Shown here piece by piece: positions 54,875-64,000 of a stretch of 64,000 nt of DNA. Numbering within the stretch: the first letter of the stretch is position 1; each line of letters opens with the position of its first letter. The DNA lies in the NCBI RefSeq assembly GCF_022669015.1, contig NZ_JAKKSL010000007.1:124001-188000 (forward strand), read 5' to 3'. The position numbers and the translations under genes are program-made. Under the pieces are notes generated by a model that worked only from the letters and a program-made list of their open reading frames with translations, ran no database searches and had not been told where the DNA came from. This DNA comes from Colwellia maritima (GTDB taxonomy: Bacteria > Pseudomonadota > Gammaproteobacteria > Enterobacterales > Alteromonadaceae).

Positions 54875-55060
54875 CAGGTTAACTTATGAAGATGAAACGT
54901 GAAACTGGTGAGATACCAGTACTGCCCCCGCAACGGTAACTGTGAGCAGCAACAAAACCACTGTATTGAATCACATTGTCGGTAACGACATCAGTGAAAG
55001 TATGGGAAGGTGTTGCAAATGCGATGATCAGAAGTCCGGAGACCGGCCTGATCATATTTA
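54875..55060 (+). ncRNA. Cobalamin (adenosylcobalamin) riboswitch
   Basis: Conserved elements in order: GAAACTGGTGAGATACCAGT, GCCCCCGCAACGGTAA (the core of the B12 box region), a variable arm, GGAAGGTG...GCGATGATC, and AAGTCCGGAGACCGGCC. These are the standard B12-element blocks. It controls the downstream membrane protein and probably cobB-cobN-cobO. An AT-rich perfect stem follows at 55073-55109. Confidence 0.95.
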
Positions 55061-55072
55061 TTAATAGTCACT

Positions 55073-55109
55073 TTATTAATATATATGTTAATCCCATATA
55101 TATTAATAA
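55073..55109 (+). repeat. AT-rich 15-bp perfect stem after the riboswitch
   Basis: TTATTAATATATATG-N7-CATATATATTAATAA. Too AT-rich to be a classical terminator and without a T-run, but its place right after the aptamer suggests the expression platform or an RNase-sensitive element. Confidence 0.6.
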
Positions 55110-55320
55110 CGATATCTTCTATTGATGAATATTACTCGACAACTGCGGTGGGCGGTAATTCAGAGAAAAGTACACGGTCTGTCTTATTGCTCCATAAATT
55201 AATGATGTTTTATTGTAATAACTAAAACACTTTACTTATTAGCTGCATACCCTACACCGTTTACCTACTTTGATTCCCTACGCCGTTAATATTATTAATA
55301 TTTTAGACAGCGGGATCGTT

Positions 55321-55932
55321 ATGAAATCAATCAATCAAAAATCACCTATTAGTTTGCTTCTTGTTGTATTTGCAGTGTTAACTTTGCTTATGCTTGCTAC
55401 GCGAACACATCACTTTGCCACTTTCAATAGTTTACCAAGCGCATCAATCGCTATATTTTTCCTCGCGGGAATGTACTTACGTAATATGAAAGCCTTTTGG
55501 TTTTTTTATGTGTTAAGCGTAACGATAGATCTGGGTTCATCCTATTATCGCGGTCAGTTTGGAAGTTGCATCACGACCTCATACCCGGCATTAGTATTGA
55601 GTTATGGTGTTATGTTTGCCGCAGGCTTTTATGCTCGACCTAACTGGCAGAAAAAAGGTTGGCAGTTAAACATTATTAAAGTGGCACTAGGTCTGTTTGT
55701 TGCGAGTTCAATCGCTTTCTTTATTTCAAATGGTAGCTATTACACTTTATCGGGTAAGTTTCCTGATTTATCTTGGGCTGAATACGCTACCCGTGTAGAC
55801 AAGTACTTCTTCAGATCTATTTCTAATCCTACGTTCTATGTTATTTCTGCAATCGTTATTGATTTCACTGTAAGTCACTTCTTTGCTGATAAAACCATCA
55901 ACAGCAAAATTAATACTAATAATAAATTTTAG
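55321..55932 (+). CDS. Riboswitch-controlled membrane protein, possible cobalt or precursor transporter
   Basis: 203 residues from the ATG at 55321 (MKSINQKSPISLLLVVFAVL); an in-frame upstream start lies in the leader. Five or six membrane segments; a conserved-looking GSCITTSYPALVLSY and SNGSYYTLSGKFPDLSWAEY loop. B12 riboswitches often control cobalt or corrinoid importers, so uptake is the likely role, but no known family (CbtA, HupE, BtuFCD) is matched. Intact. Confidence 0.6.
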   Translation: MKSINQKSPISLLLVVFAVLTLLMLATRTHHFATFNSLPSASIAIFFLAGMYLRNMKAFWFFYVLSVTIDLGSSYYRGQFGSCITTSYPALVLSYGVMFAAGFYARPNWQKKGWQLNIIKVALGLFVASSIAFFISNGSYYTLSGKFPDLSWAEYATRVDKYFFRSISNPTFYVISAIVIDFTVSHFFADKTINSKINTNNKF

Positions 55933-55984
55933 TATTGATTTGAGTTGCAAACAATAACTTGGCCTACATCGAAGGAATAGCCTA

Positions 55985-57439
55985 ATGGCATCAGACAATA
56001 AGATATTTCAAAATAAACCCGATCATAAAATGGCTAGCGGGGTTATGTGTCCGGCATTGATTATTGCAGCTCCGCATTCTGGCTCAGGTAAAACAACGGT
56101 AACGGCTGCATTGGCGCGCTATCATCGCAATCAAGGTCGCAAGGTTACCGTGTTTAAAGTAGGTCCCGACTTTATTGACCCGATGATACTCAGACAAGCC
56201 AGTGGTGAATTGGTTTATCAATTAGATTTGTGGTTAGTTGGAGAGTCGGGCTGCCAAGAATTATTGTATCGTGCAGCGCTAGAGTCAGACCTTATATTAA
56301 TTGAAGGAGTGATGGGGTTATTTGATGGCACACCGAGCAGTGCAGATTTAGCCCAATATTTTAATATTCCTGTTCTGGGTGTCATTGATGCAAAAGCAAT
56401 GGCGCAAACTTTCGCTGCAGTTACTTTTGGTTTAGCCAAGTTTCGTGAAAATCTGCCCTTTTCTGGGGTTATCGCTAATAGAGTGAATAGCGAACGTCAC
56501 GCCGACATACTCCGTAATAGTTTGCCAGAGGAGTTCTGTTTTTACGGACGTATGCCAAAAGATGAAAGCATTACGCTTCCAGAACGTCATTTAGGCTTGG
56601 TGCAAGCACAAGAATTAGCCGATATAGATACTCAGTTAGATCAGGCTGCAAGTCATATTGCCAATACAAAATTAACTGAATTACCGGCAAAAACTGAGTT
56701 TTATGACATCAACGACGAGAATAACCACAGTACCGAAGAACAAGCCTTGGTTGATACGCGTATCATCATTGTGCGTGACAATGCTTTTAGTTTTATTTAT
56801 GCAGCTAACATTTCCTTTTTAGAGCAAGCAGGAGCCACTATTATTTATTGCTCGGCACTTAACGACGAGCACTTACCTGATGGCGATATATTATATATTC
56901 CGGGTGGTTACCCCGAATTGTATGCTCAACAATTAATGAATAATGTCAGTTTTTTAAATGATGTAAGAACTTTTTCTGATACCAATAAGCCGATAATTGC
57001 TGAATGTGGTGGGATGTTATATTTACTTGACCAACTTACTGATATGTCTGAAAAAAAGTTTTCGATGCTTGGATTAATGCCGGGTAAAGCGGTAATGCAG
57101 AAAAAGCTTGCTTCAATAGGATCTCAGCGGGTTGATTTGTCTCAGTTATATCAATCAGAAGCACCACAATCAGATGAAAATGCAACTGAGAACGTCACTG
57201 ATAACGTAAGTGAAGATGACGCTGCCCATGTGATGCGCGGTCACAGTTTTCATTACTCTAGTGCTGAAGTCGATTTAGAACCCATTGCCCAGACTAAACA
57301 TCACCCTAGTGAACGTATAGGCGAGTTTGTTTATCAGCATAACAATATTCTTGCCTCTTATATGCATTGGTATCTACCTAGTAACCCCTCTTTATCATTA
57401 CGAATGTTTGATAAAACACGTTGTTTCAAGCATAACTAG
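55985..57439 (+). CDS. cobB: Cobyrinate/hydrogenobyrinate a,c-diamide synthase CobB/CbiA
   Basis: 484 residues. N-terminal P-loop APHSGSGKTTVTAALARYH and KVGPDFIDPMIL, GVMGLFDG; C-terminal class-I glutamine amidotransferase with YIPGGYPELYA, the nucleophile AECGGMLYLLD, and MRGHSFHYSSAE. Amidates the a and c side chains of the corrin ring using glutamine and ATP. Intact. Cofactor route cannot be decided (cobalt early or late) from this gene alone; a CobN-like gene follows. Confidence 0.92.
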   Translation: MASDNKIFQNKPDHKMASGVMCPALIIAAPHSGSGKTTVTAALARYHRNQGRKVTVFKVGPDFIDPMILRQASGELVYQLDLWLVGESGCQELLYRAALESDLILIEGVMGLFDGTPSSADLAQYFNIPVLGVIDAKAMAQTFAAVTFGLAKFRENLPFSGVIANRVNSERHADILRNSLPEEFCFYGRMPKDESITLPERHLGLVQAQELADIDTQLDQAASHIANTKLTELPAKTEFYDINDENNHSTEEQALVDTRIIIVRDNAFSFIYAANISFLEQAGATIIYCSALNDEHLPDGDILYIPGGYPELYAQQLMNNVSFLNDVRTFSDTNKPIIAECGGMLYLLDQLTDMSEKKFSMLGLMPGKAVMQKKLASIGSQRVDLSQLYQSEAPQSDENATENVTDNVSEDDAAHVMRGHSFHYSSAEVDLEPIAQTKHHPSERIGEFVYQHNNILASYMHWYLPSNPSLSLRMFDKTRCFKHN

Positions 57440-57562
57440 CGCGTCATTACTTGAACCATTATTACTAAAATAATGACTAAAAGCATCACTAAAAAATAGC
57501 TAATACCTGTATTTATCATGTTTATTCATTATTGCCTTATTAACACTTTTATCAGAGAACTC

Positions 57563-60500
57563 ATGTCACGCTTCATTCTGAGTAAAAAAAATATAAAGCC
57601 TTATAGCAAAGCTTTAACCATTAAAAATAACGTTACCACTTACTTTCAACGATTACTTTTTTCTGTTTTATTTGTCAGCTGTTTTGCAGTACATGCAGCC
57701 GATTTTAAAATGCTAGCATTGGTTTCAGATCGTTCTGCAGCGAGTATGGTTTCAGGTGCGCATCAATTTCTGTCTAAGCAAGTTACAGTGACACAAGATC
57801 TAACGAGCAACATTACTATTCGCAGCGTTAGTCAACTTAATCGACTCAGTAATAAGCAAATACAACAGCTGATAAATGAACATCAAGCTTTGGTGATTGC
57901 CGGTGTTTTTGGTGAATCCGTAGAGCGTTTATTGTCTTTGCAATATCAAACACAGCAAACCCGTTTAATACTCAATGCTGATCGGCGGTTAATGGTTTTA
58001 CATCAAGATAGCCAACAGGGAAAAATCGCCAATTTACCTAAAGAGCAACTTCAAGTATTGATGGCGTCTTTAGACAAAAATAATTACCTACAAGCATTAG
58101 CAGTAAAGCAAAAGCAATGGCCTCAATTTAGCTACTGGTTACAAGCCCGTGCTTATTGGCAAAATAGAGGTAAGGAAAATCTAGGTTATTTATTTGAATG
58201 GATAAAGGAAATATCACTGGCTACTCAAGCTAACAGTGACTTAAGCAGTGGCTTCAGAAGTGACTTAATAAGTGATAACACCAAAGGCTTATTAGCTGAT
58301 GCTCCCAAAATATTACCATTGCAACCTATACGCTTTTATTGGCAAGAACAACTCATTAGCACCGCGGTTCTGCAGCGAAGAATAGCCGAAAACATAGCTT
58401 TAAAGACAAATAAACCTATTGTATTTATTATTGACCATGACACAGGCGATCAACCCGGACAATGGCAATTACATCAACAGTTATGTAAGCCTCAATGGCA
58501 ATGTGTGTCTGTGTTAGCGGGATGGGGACAAGCCAGTGAGCAGGCTGTTGAAGTTATTCTCAACTTAAAAGGCACTCAAAGTATAAATGCGAATCAAGGT
58601 ATAAAAACATCACAGCCTTTTGCCTTAATCGCCTTACAAGACTTTGTTATTGGTGGCGGCGAAGGCCGAGAGTCGGTTACAACTAAATTTTCCAAATTGA
58701 ATGTCCCTGTATTTAAGGGTATCAGAGTGACAGAACTAAGCGCTTTAGAATATCAATTATCGCCAACCGGTTTACCGAGCGACAGCGTACATTACCGAGT
58801 AGCTATGCCTGAATTACAAGGTGTTTCTCAGCCACATGTTTTAGCCTTAGCATCGAGTGCAAAATTAGATACCTTAACGGGAGCTAGCTTATCTATTAGC
58901 CAAGTTTTAACAGAGGAAGTAACACGTTTACAGCAACGAATCAGTGCTTGGTTAGCACTTAGCACTATCGACAATTCAGCAAAGAAAGTAGCTATTGTTT
59001 ATTATAACCATCCTCCGGGACGCCATAATATTGGAGCCGATAACCTTGATGTGCAGCAATCACTGTGGCAAATACTTCAACAACTAAAGGCCGAAGGTTA
59101 TGACCTTGGTCCAGAAAAAGACTTCCCTAATTCAGCCGAAGTATTACTTGATCTTCTACAGTTAAAAGCAGTTAACTTACCGCAAGATGCCACTGCGCTT
59201 AATAAAATGTCAGCATTGATAAATACGATGTCAGTCAATGACTATCAAACCTATTTTGATACGTTACCTGACATAGTTAAAGCTGAAATGATTGAGGGGC
59301 CACTAGGTTACTTGCATGCTCAGGTAAACACTTACCTTTATGGACAAGGCGAAATTGAACTAAACAAACTTTCTAACGTTGAGAGCAGTTCCGTATTAAA
59401 GGCTTTACTCAATAAGGTAGAGAGTACCTCGGTAGATTTACATCACGCTCTTGATGGTATTCGTCACAAAGGTCGTGCTCGTGCGTTAGATTTACTTGCG
59501 CAGTTAACAGATGAATATACCCAATTAATTACCGTAAAACTTAATAACAACGATGTTAATACTGGGCAATGGCAAACGGCTGAAGAACTCAAACAAGCGT
59601 TAATCGATATGCAAATTGAAGGCATACGTGGTTGGGGGAAAGTACCAGGGAAAACAATGGTATGGAATAATAAAATTCTTTTACCGGGGGTACAATTTGG
59701 CAACGTATTTTTAGGTCCACAACCACCAAGAGGTTGGGAGCTAAACGAAGAGTTATTACATGCCAATATGACCTTTCCGCCACCGCATCAATATTTGGCA
59801 TTCTATTATCATTTACGTGATGTATTTAAAGCCAATGCCATTGTTCATCTAGGCCGCCATTCTACTTATGAGTTTTTACCAAAGCGTGCGGTAGGTTTAT
59901 CAGCAAGTGATTATCCGTCGTTAATTATTGAAAGTATCCCGAGTATTTATCCTTATATTGTTGATGGCGTAGGTGAAGGGATTCAAGCTAAACGTCGTGG
60001 TATTGCCGTTATGTTAGATCATTTATCACCACCGTTAGCAACTACAGAATTATATGATGGCTTGTTGCAATTACGACAGTTAATTGAAAGTGCTGAGGCG
60101 GCGTCAAACCAAGACACTAAGAAAAAAGCCATTAAAGCGTTACGACATAAAATTAAAGTACTGAACCTAACCGATGAACTTGTTGCCAGTATGGACGAAG
60201 AGTTACAGGTGCGAGGTATTGGTTTTGGTGAAGTAGATGATGATTTTTTACTACATGAAGTCGGGCATTACTTAACAAAATTACAAGAAGACTTTATGCC
60301 TTTGGGCTTACATGTTTATGGTCAAGATTGGCAGCCTAACGCCATTGAAACAATGATGACGTCCATTGAAAAAGGTGAATTGGACTTTAGTGATAGTCAA
60401 TATAGCACCATTAAACAAAATCTGATTAAGTCACCTAAAAGTGAAATGTCGGCATTTATAAATGCGTTAAATGGTGGTTTTGTTGCACCAGGAAAAGGTA

Positions 60501-62272
60501 ACGATCCAATTAGAACACCTGACGCATTACCTACTGGCCGTAACTTTTATGCGTTAGATGGTAGTTTAATTCCTTCACAATTAGGTTTTGCTACCGGTCA
60601 ACAATTAGCAAGTAAAGCAAGAAGTGAAAACCCTGTTATTGATAACACGCATAAAGAAGCGGTAATTTTATGGGCTTCTGACGCGGTGCGCGATGAAGGC
60701 GCGATGATAGCGTTTGGCATGGATATGTTAGGCGTTAAGCCGGTATGGAATCGTCGTGGTATTTTAAAATCATTACAGTTAATGCCCCTTGATAACGAGC
60801 GACTTAAGCGCCGAGATATTGTGTTTACTACCTCTGGGTTATTTAGAGATTTATATGCTCAGCAGCTAGCATGGCTTGACCGCTCGGTATTATTAGCGCT
60901 TGCCGCCAGTAAAAATACCATTGAACGCGATCACCCTGCTCTTATCAGTGCGTTACATTCAGCGCTTCAGCCGGTAGAACATATGTTAGCGCAACAAAAG
61001 CATTCATTTAATGAAAGCTTAATCGATAATATGGTTGCGAATAACTGGTTACTTGAAGCACAAGCATTATTGCGTGCTAACGCCAATATAAGCCCTGAAT
61101 TACTTGGACGTCAGGCAAGTTATCGTATTTTTGGTACCGCTCCCGGTGCTTATGGCGCGGGTATTAATCGCTTAGCTGAGCGTTCTGGTGCATGGCAAGA
61201 ACGAAAACAATTAGGCGAAGCTTATATAAAACGCATGAGCCATGCCTATGGTGTACCGAACGATAACGTTGCCATGGGCAGCAATGTTCAATCACTTTTT
61301 CGTCAGCAATTATCAAAGGTGAACAGTACCTACCTAGGCCGCGCAAGTAACCTATATGGTTTGATCGATAATAATGATGCCTATGATTATCTCGGTGGCT
61401 TAAATTTAGCGATTGAAACGATAAAAGGTAAACAACCAGACAGCTTTGTTATTTCCCATGCTAACAGCAAGCAATTATCCATAGACCCATTACAAACAGC
61501 TTTATTGTCTGAGCTGCGCGGACGATTTTTAAATCGACAGTGGATCGACCCTTAATGAAACAAGGCTATCTTTGGCGCAAGAACCATGGGCAGTGAATTT
61601 ATTGAAAACCTGTGGGGATGGCAAGCAACGAGTCCAGAGATTATTCGCTCTTGGGTGTGGGAAGATTTAAAAGCCATTTATATTGATGATAGTTTGAATA
61701 TTGGTTTAGATGATTTTTTACAAGAAAAACATAATGTTCATGTACAGAGCAACATACTCGCAGTGATGTTAGTCGCCATCGAAAAAGGCTTTTGGCAAGC
61801 AAGTCAACAAACTCAAACTGAGCTTGCAGTAAAATTTACTAAAAACATTGTCGAACATGGTATTCCCGGCAGTGGACATACCCATGCTAATCATCCCATT
61901 TATGAATTTATTAAACCTATGTTGTCACTTGAGTTAAAGCGTCAATTGGCAGAAGTACTGGCATCGGCAAATCATAACCCTGTGGGAGAAGTCGCTTCAG
62001 GTGTTCAACATATCCAAGAAATTAGCACCGAAATACAACAGAAAAATACTCTCGATTCGACTCAGGACTCTACTCAGAATCCTAAATCCTCAGAGAAAAA
62101 AGAGACAACTAGCGAAGAAAATGAGAGTGAAAACAACAATGAAAAATCTACTCAACAAGAGTACTTATTACTTGGCTTAATTATTGGCATTTTATTGTTA
62201 GTGTTAGCCGGATATTGCCGTTCTCGTCGTCAACTACCAAAACCACCGCTAATGCCAAGAAAGGAAGGTTAA
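57563..62272 (+). CDS. cobN: Exported CobN-like metal chelatase (frameshifted near C-terminus)
   Basis: About 1570 residues. The start MSRFILSKKN is followed by a signal-peptide hydrophobic stretch (LLFSVLFVSCFAVHAADF), so the protein is probably exported. CobN/Mg-chelatase H motifs: YYNHPPGRHNIGADNLDV, GVQFGNVFLGPQPPRG, IVHLGRHSTYEFLP, RTPDALPTGRNFYALDG. A pair of indels near 61553-61585 shifts the frame; restored text reads RQWIDPLMKQGYLGARTMGS. The C-terminus has an acidic linker and a membrane helix (LLLGLIIGILLLVLAGY). This plan matches HmuS-like CobN proteins coupled to TolQ/DUF2149 partners, not the cytoplasmic CobNST subunit. Confidence 0.88.
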
Positions 62273-62273
62273 T

Positions 62274-62777
62274 ATGTTATATGGTTTCTCTTTAGATTTA
62301 ATGCACTTAATCACCTCATGGTTATTACAACCGGTAATTTGGGGCTTATTGTTTTTTACCGCATTAGCCGTGTATGAATTTGGATTGGCTATTGGTGAAC
62401 GCTTTTCTGTTATTCCTGCTTTAATTGCGGCAAAACAAAAGCAGCAGTTAATAGAACAAGGTAAGAAGCGCATTGAACGCGCTGACTTTATTACACGTAT
62501 TGCGCCTATGTTAGGTTTAATGGGGACATTAATCCCCTTAGGTCCGGGTTTGTCAGCCTTAGGAACAGGTGATATTAGTATTTTAACGACCGCAATGACC
62601 GTAGCCTTTGATACCACCATTATAGGTCTACTCGGCATTATGGGCTTCGTTTTAGGGCGAATGCGTAGACGTTGGTATGACAATGCGATGCAACGTTTAG
62701 ACGACATTGTGATAGAAATAGAGTCAGCAGTAGCTATAAAACTTTCTGATGAAATCGTTTTAGCTAAAAGTGCTTAA
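62274..62777 (+). CDS. MotA/TolQ/ExbB-family proton channel protein
   Basis: 167 residues. Three membrane segments: WLLQPVIWGLLFFTALAVYE, then after a cytoplasmic loop IAPMLGLMGTLIPLGPGLSA and FDTTIIGLLGIMGFVLG, the MotA/TolQ core with the conserved Thr/Pro/Gly pattern. Starts 1 bp after the cobN stop. With DUF2149 it is the likely motor that energises the exported chelatase or an outer-membrane receptor. Confidence 0.88.
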   Translation: MLYGFSLDLMHLITSWLLQPVIWGLLFFTALAVYEFGLAIGERFSVIPALIAAKQKQQLIEQGKKRIERADFITRIAPMLGLMGTLIPLGPGLSALGTGDISILTTAMTVAFDTTIIGLLGIMGFVLGRMRRRWYDNAMQRLDDIVIEIESAVAIKLSDEIVLAKSA

Positions 62778-62791
62778 GGTAAGTCCATAAT

Positions 62792-63133
62792 ATGAATGAT
62801 GCATGGCGAAGTAGCCAATTTGATAGTCAAGAACAAGAGCCACTTGGTCCTCTTGCTAACTTGATTGATATCATGCTTGTTTTTGCTTGTGGTTTAATTG
62901 CCGCATTAGTGGCGCTTAGTCCTGAATTAGAGGAGCACTTTCAAGTAAGCAAAGAAGTAAATAAACAACAAAGTGCCGCGCAAATCCAACCAGTAAATAC
63001 AGTAGGTAAAGAATTATCCTCAGCACCAAAAACATTGATGAATAAACTGGAGAGTCAGGATGGTTATCAGTCAATGGGCCAAGTATATAAAGATCCTAAA
63101 ACTGGTAAGTTGATCCTGATTAGTAATGAATAG
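62792..63133 (+). CDS. DUF2149 membrane protein, ExbD/TolR-like
   Basis: 113 residues: short N-terminus (PLGPLANLIDIMLVFACGLI), one membrane helix with an aspartate (LIDIMLVF) as in ExbD/TolR, then a periplasmic tail ending QVYKDPKTGKLILIS, the DUF2149 signature. Forms the stator pair with the TolQ-like protein; the hmuU-hmuV pair of Bacteroidetes is the closest known arrangement. Confidence 0.85.
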   Translation: MNDAWRSSQFDSQEQEPLGPLANLIDIMLVFACGLIAALVALSPELEEHFQVSKEVNKQQSAAQIQPVNTVGKELSSAPKTLMNKLESQDGYQSMGQVYKDPKTGKLILISNE

Positions 63134-63171
63134 TCAGCTACGAAAAATAAGTAATAAATAGTGAGAAAAAC

Positions 63172-63812
63172 ATGAGCGATATTATTAAGAAGAGTGCATC
63201 CGAAGAAGATAAAGCACAGTTAAAAGAGAATAAACATATTGAACGACAGAAGAAAATTAAAAAAGCTGTTGATGAACGTGTTGCCAACGCAACAGAAGAA
63301 CGTGGTGTTTTTGTAGTTATAACAGGTAATGGTAAAGGTAAAAGTACATCAGGCTTTGGCACGGTATTACGGGCTATTGGTCACGGTCAAAAGGCGGCAT
63401 TGTTCAATTTATCAAAGGCTCTAAATGGGAATGCGGTGAAATGAATATTTTAAAACAATTTTCAATTCAACATCATGTTATGGGGACTGGCTTTACTTGG
63501 GAAACACAAAGTACCGACACAGACATCGCCGCGGCGACAGTTGCATGGCAAAAAAGTAAAGAGATGCTGAGCGATGAAACCCTTGATATTGTATTGCTTG
63601 ATGAAATGACTTACATGGTTAAGTATGGCTACATTGAACTAGATGATATTATCGAAGCTTTAAATAATCGACCTAAAATGCAACACGTATTAATTACTGG
63701 GCGAGCATGTCACCGACGATTAATCGAATTGGCGGATACAGTGTCAGAAGTTCAGCCAATAAAGCATGCTTTTAAAGCGGGTGTAAAAGCTCAAAAAGGT
63801 CTGGATTGGTAA
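63172..63812 (+). CDS. cobO: Cob(I)yrinic acid a,c-diamide adenosyltransferase CobO/BtuR (one frameshift)
   Basis: N-terminal helix, P-loop ITGNGKGKSTSGFGTVLRA, then after a shift near 63400 the frame reads VQFIKGSKWECGEMN, HHVMGTGFTWETQ, LDIVLLDEMTYMVKYGY, NRPKMQHVLITGRA. About 213 residues, normal for BtuR/CobO. Transfers the adenosyl group of ATP to the corrinoid cobalt. Last gene of the riboswitch-led cluster in the window. Confidence 0.9.
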
Positions 63813-63885
63813 CTGCTAGATTACTAAAAAATCAATAGGCTTCTATATCTATTGAGGAGCGAAACCGCCTTAGACTAAACAACCA

Positions 63886-63899
63886 CCGTCTAAAGACGG
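63886..63899. repeat. Small palindrome CCGTC-TAAA-GACGG, possible IS200/IS605-type end
   Basis: Hairpin with flanks ACCA...GGGTTT, resembling the 3' ends of IS200/IS605 TnpB elements. No gene is visible in the last 188 bp; an element may begin here and continue past the window, or it may act as the terminator of cobO. Confidence 0.35.
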
Positions 63900-64000
63900 G
63901 GGTTTAAACCAATTCCTGCGGACGAATTAATACTCTAATTTCATGCGCATCAAGGACAATACTAATGTCCGCTTTTTAGATTAGATACATAATTGAACGC

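Noticed and set aside
1-63812. Programmed frameshifting or recoding as a cause of the split genes
   Set aside because: Breaks have no common slippery site and occur in unrelated genes at varied places, which fits sequencing indels better.
1-64000. CRISPR array, rRNA or tRNA genes
   Set aside because: No regularly spaced direct repeats with unique spacers and no recognisable tRNA or rRNA sequence were seen on either strand.

Overview
The window is AT-rich gammaproteobacterial DNA with two parts. Positions 1 to about 45.8 kb are a conjugative element. From about 53.9 kb to the right edge is a chromosomal-type cobalamin locus. An IS66-family element (45,878-53,943), itself split by a 5.7-kb insertion, lies between them. 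Gene content (FlhDC-like master activators, MOBH relaxase TraI, MobI-like protein, F-type pilus genes, ParMR, umuDC) resembles the SXT/R391 and IncA/C family of elements. The cobalamin genes suit a marine Alteromonadales-like host such as a Colwellia relative; this is inferred from gene content only. Replication genes, an element integrase and traC/U/W/N/V are absent, so plasmid and ICE cannot be told apart here.

Left to right: traF-traH-traG (minus, running off the left edge); a FlhD/FlhC-like activator pair; a parM/parR partition operon with iteron-like repeats; a likely oriT next to a mobI-like gene; then traI-traD-DUF4400-S49 peptidase, pilin traA, dam, and traL-E-K-B-trbI (plus). From 23 to 45.8 kb the genes are mostly minus strand: small unknown genes, rtcB, ssb, a lone TnpB, a PRTRC cassette (ThiF, B, F, C, E, ParB), SOS-controlled umuDC (plus), a lone DndC-like sulfurtransferase with an AAA ATPase, zinc-ribbon and membrane proteins.

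Two regulatory layers seem visible. One is a 27-bp palindrome (TTAGAG-N15-CTCTAA type) found six times, five of them upstream of transfer or partition operons at a near-constant distance from a -10 element; it is the best candidate for the binding site of the FlhDC-like activators. The other is a short box (GCNACAAAG on the plus strand) about 50-75 bp upstream of eight or nine minus-strand genes between 27 and 43 kb.

Between the two parts, IS66 orfB is interrupted by a block holding a tyrosine recombinase, an IS91-type transposase and a trio of tyrosine recombinases (RIT element). IS66 cuts off cobD/cbiB, and no target duplication is visible, so the joint may be a rearrangement. To its right lie cobC, a cobalamin riboswitch, a membrane protein, cobB/cbiA, and an exported CobN-like chelatase with TolQ/ExbB-like and DUF2149 partners (hmuS-U-V-like), then cobO.

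More than 25 single-base frameshifts break otherwise well conserved genes in both parts, several of them at homopolymers. This points to indel errors in the underlying assembly rather than wholesale decay. Broken genes are therefore annotated as whole loci with the breaks described.
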